From: Thiodiazotropha sp040506775
GTDB lineage: Bacteria > Pseudomonadota > Gammaproteobacteria > Chromatiales > Chromatiaceae
DNA length: 64,000 bases
Reading direction: 5' to 3'
Assembly (NCBI GenBank): GCA_040506775.1
Contig: JBEVWC010000020.1
Span: 124,001 to 188,000 of the forward strand
Shown here: one piece after another, positions 61,672 to 64,000 of the stretch
Layout: every line of letters starts with the position of its first letter
Numbering within the stretch: the first letter of the stretch is position 1
The notes under the pieces: model-generated
The model's input: the letters and a program-made list of their open reading frames with translations, nothing else
What the model was told of the DNA's origin: nothing
Database searches by the model: none
Made by a program: the position numbers and the translations under genes

Positions 61672-62646
61672 TCAACCACCCAATGCCGACATGGGGCGCA
61701 GAATCGCCGTAGGCGCCTCCTTGAAATCGTGACGTTTGGGTTTTCGCAGGATTGCTTGACGAATCGCATCCTGTATTCCTTCGTCACTGACACCCGTTCG
61801 CAACATCGGGCGTAAAGCAAGACGATCTTCCTGTCCCAGGCACAGATGCAGGTCACCGGTAACCGACAGGCGTACCCGGTTACAGGTTTCACAAAAATGC
61901 TGGGACTGCGGTGTAATGAAACCAATCACAAGCTCACTGTCATCAATTCGGAAATAGCGAGCCGGCCCACTGCCCTGATGGGCAATAGCGGACAAATGGT
62001 ACCGCCGTCTAAGCCTTTCCTCGACCCTGCGCAACGACAGGAAATGTTCGTTGGCCGCCCGCCCCCCATCACCGACTGGCATGGTTTCGATGAAACGCAG
62101 AGTTAAAGCGTGGGTACGCGCATACTCGATCATCGCCTCGACCTCATGATCATTGATGCCACGCATCACCACCATATTGATCTTGATGGGGTTTAGATCT
62201 TCCGCTTTGGCGGCTTCGATCCCGTCAAGCACCGGTTGCAATCGGCTGCCGGTAATGCGCTTGAAGTTCGCCTCATCGAGGGAATCGAGACTGATATTGA
62301 GTCGGGACACCCCCGCCTTTCGCAAAGGCCCGGCCATTCCGGCTAGTTGCGACGCGTTGGTACTGAGTGATATCTCACGAATGTCAGACAGGGATGCGAT
62401 GCGCCGGGTAATTTCCACCAATTCCCGCCTGACCAGGGGTTCACCTCCGGTCAGACGCACATGGCGTACACCCAACCCCACGAAAAGAGAGACGATTCGT
62501 TCGACTTCTTCAGGCGTCAACCAATCATCCGGCGTTTGAAAATCCCTATATTCCCTGGGCAGGCAGTAAAAACAGCGAAAATCACATCGATCGGTCACCG
62601 AAAGCCGCAGATAATGGATGGCCCGGTTGTAGGAGTCCCTCAGCAT
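61672..62646 (-). CDS. moaA: GTP 3',8-cyclase (molybdenum cofactor)
   Basis: A 324-residue radical-SAM enzyme that starts molybdopterin synthesis. The N-terminal cluster motif is Cys21-Cys25-Cys28 in TDRCDFRCFYC; VRLTGGEPLVRRELV is the SAM-binding stretch. A second cluster motif, HFCETCNRVRLSVTGDLHLC, lies near the C terminus, which ends in the essential GG. Placed beside nap genes, it may supply cofactor for NapA; the other moa genes are not in the window. Confidence 0.98.
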   Translation of the reverse strand: MLRDSYNRAIHYLRLSVTDRCDFRCFYCLPREYRDFQTPDDWLTPEEVERIVSLFVGLGVRHVRLTGGEPLVRRELVEITRRIASLSDIREISLSTNASQLAGMAGPLRKAGVSRLNISLDSLDEANFKRITGSRLQPVLDGIEAAKAEDLNPIKINMVVMRGINDHEVEAMIEYARTHALTLRFIETMPVGDGGRAANEHFLSLRRVEERLRRRYHLSAIAHQGSGPARYFRIDDSELVIGFITPQSQHFCETCNRVRLSVTGDLHLCLGQEDRLALRPMLRTGVSDEGIQDAIRQAILRKPKRHDFKEAPTAILRPMSALGG

Positions 62647-62806
62647 GAACCACCCCCAGTCCGGGTTTTCTGACTTAGTGTCGTCAGCTGATCGTTGTAG
62701 CTACTGCTTGCATCCATCTGTTGTATTCTTCTGGCCTCGTGGTTTGCGATGCACTGCCCTGCGCAGTTCATCGCAACATGTCATTCGAATCGATCCTACC
62801 GGTCGA

Positions 62807-63379
62807 CTAGTATTCCTTGGCAGGATCATAACCTGCCGGCAACGAATGGGCGATGCCCTTGTGACAGTCGATACAGGTCTTCCTGGGTTCGTTACCATCC
62901 ATCGCGTCCCAGTAGTGGGGATCATGGGCATCGGCACTGCGCGGCGTCTGTTTATCGAGGTCCATGGAAGCGAACTTGTGACAGTTGCGGCACTCACGGG
63001 AATCGGTCTTTCTCATTGAGGCCCACACATGCTCCGCGAGTTCGAGGCGCTTGGCTTCAAATTTTTCAGGTGTATCGATACTGCCGAGCATTTTGTGATA
63101 TAGCTCGTTGCTCGCCTGAATCTTACGCACGAACTTGTGCACCCATTCCTTGGGCACATGACAGTCCGGACACGTAGCGCGCACACCGGTACGGTTGGTG
63201 AAGTGGACAGTCTCCTTGAGTTCCTGGTAGACGTTCTCTTCCATTTCATGACATGAGATGCAGAACTGCTCCGTGTTGGTCATCTCCATTGCCGTATTGA
63301 AGCCACCCCAGAGAATGACACCCGCGATGATGCCGACTCCCACAAGTACAATCGCACTGCGCTTGGTATTTTGATTCAT
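62807..63379 (-). CDS. napC: periplasmic nitrate reductase tetraheme cytochrome NapC
   Basis: A 190-residue NapC/NirT-type cytochrome anchored by one N-terminal helix (AIVLVGVGIIAGVILWGG). It has four CXXCH sites: CISCH, CPDCH, CRNCH and CIDCH. It carries electrons from menaquinol or ubiquinol to NapAB. It lies 67 bases downstream of napB and 160 before moaA. Confidence 0.97.
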   Translation of the reverse strand: MNQNTKRSAIVLVGVGIIAGVILWGGFNTAMEMTNTEQFCISCHEMEENVYQELKETVHFTNRTGVRATCPDCHVPKEWVHKFVRKIQASNELYHKMLGSIDTPEKFEAKRLELAEHVWASMRKTDSRECRNCHKFASMDLDKQTPRSADAHDPHYWDAMDGNEPRKTCIDCHKGIAHSLPAGYDPAKEY

Positions 63380-63446
63380 GGTTACACCCTGCCTTGATAC
63401 ATGAGGTCAATCGAATTCGGCCGGTCTGCCGACAATCCGGAAAGGG

Positions 63447-63875
63447 TTATTTGGCACCCTGAAAATTGTTCTGCACCAATGGATCAGCACCCATCTGAGA
63501 AGCATGGCACTGAGTACAGAAATAACGCCGACTGGAGATGTGTTCCAGAACCTTCCCATCACGGGTTGCGTAATGACTCTCACCCACCTTGGGCGCCTGT
63601 TTCTCCTGGTAAGTGGTTTCCCCGTGACAGGAAAGGCACGCATTGACCTTCAGGTTGATCTCATACTTTTCAACCTCGTGCGGCACCATTGGCGGTTGTA
63701 GTTTATAGCTGCGTTCAATACCGCCCTTGACGTTCATGACCTCCATGCGTTCCGGCGCTTTTGCCTTGGTGGCGATGTCGTCGCCACGCAGGGATTTGAC
63801 TTCGGCCGACAGGGCCGAAGCCGAACAGAGCAAAACACTCATCGCTACGACGATCAATTTTGCAGTCTTTTTCAT
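63447..63875 (-). CDS. napB: periplasmic nitrate reductase diheme subunit NapB
   Basis: The start at 63875 (MKKTAKLIVVAMSVLLCSAS) gives a proper signal peptide and 142 residues; AGGGAG lies about 9 bases upstream. There are two heme sites, CLSCH and CTQCH, and NapB-type histidine ligands in PPMVPHEVEKYEI and ESHYATRDGK. NapB transfers electrons to NapA. Confidence 0.96.
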   Translation of the reverse strand: MKKTAKLIVVAMSVLLCSASALSAEVKSLRGDDIATKAKAPERMEVMNVKGGIERSYKLQPPMVPHEVEKYEINLKVNACLSCHGETTYQEKQAPKVGESHYATRDGKVLEHISSRRYFCTQCHASQMGADPLVQNNFQGAK

Positions 63876-63924
63876 AGCTTTCTCCCTCATCATTCTCATA
63901 ATCGAAAACCTTGTGACGCGCACG

Positions 63925-64000
63925 TCAGACCTTGACGCCACCTTGGATATCGTTGTTGGATCCGCTCAGCTTCACCTCAACGGCACCACGCCCGCCGTAG
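63925..64000 (-). CDS. C-terminal end of an upstream nap-side gene, partial
   Basis: The frame is open from the window edge to a TGA at 63925-63927 and gives 24 residues ending NNDIQGGVKV. In nap loci of the napAGHBC type this would be the end of napH, but the piece is too short to identify. It lies 49 bases before the napB start. Confidence 0.45.
   Translation of the reverse strand, partial: YGGRGAVEVKLSGSNNDIQGGVKV

Overview
The window is chromosomal DNA from a gammaproteobacterium. Gene content and order match the Pseudomonas/Chromatiales type: nadC, DUF1631, ampD, ampE; tRNA-Tyr-Gly-Thr-tufB-tRNA-Trp-secE-nusG; one unbroken run from rplK through rpoBC, str, S10, spc and alpha; and TPR-ispE-tRNA-Gln-prs-rplY-pth. 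A periplasmic nitrate reductase (nap) locus with moaA at the right end suggests facultative nitrate respiration. A free-living or symbiotic sulfur-oxidising relative of Chromatiales is plausible, but that is only inferred.

Layout. 1-2.4 kb: the end of a formylglycine-generating-enzyme-like gene, a small flagellar-rod-like gene, nadC with an FKBP isomerase, and a REP-type palindrome. 2.5-11.8 kb: DUF1631 protein, a tightly coupled four-gene unit (two DUF1538 membrane proteins, a PII-like protein, a CBS protein), ampD, ampE, a histidine phosphatase, a 26-residue membrane micro-ORF, a SPOUT methyltransferase and a b-type cytochrome. 11.9-44 kb, all on the minus strand: about 32 kb of translation and transcription machinery, starting at a strong stable-RNA promoter before tRNA-Tyr and ending at a rho-independent terminator after rplQ. 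It carries two tuf genes, an L10 leader, rplA-rplJ and rplL-rpoB attenuator-like hairpins and a consensus promoter before rpsL.

44.2-50.7 kb: TPR lipoprotein, ispE, tRNA-Gln, prs, malic enzyme, rplY, pth. The lolB gene usual between the TPR gene and ispE is missing, and the malic enzyme gene is an insertion. 50.7-54.9 kb: a LolA-like periplasmic protein with two FtsX/LolE-type permeases and a LolD-type ATPase, probably a lipid or lipoprotein transport operon. 55-56.8 kb: an exported metallophosphoesterase with its own terminator. 57.2-61.6 kb: a type VI secretion cargo module with VgrG, a PAAR protein carrying a predicted papain-like cysteine peptidase domain, and two unrecognised proteins that are good immunity candidates. 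61.7-64 kb: moaA, napC, napB and the end of another nap-side gene.

The most promising less-described systems are the VgrG/PAAR-peptidase/immunity module and the DUF1538 pair with PII-like and CBS partners. No rRNA, CRISPR array, transposase or prophage was seen.
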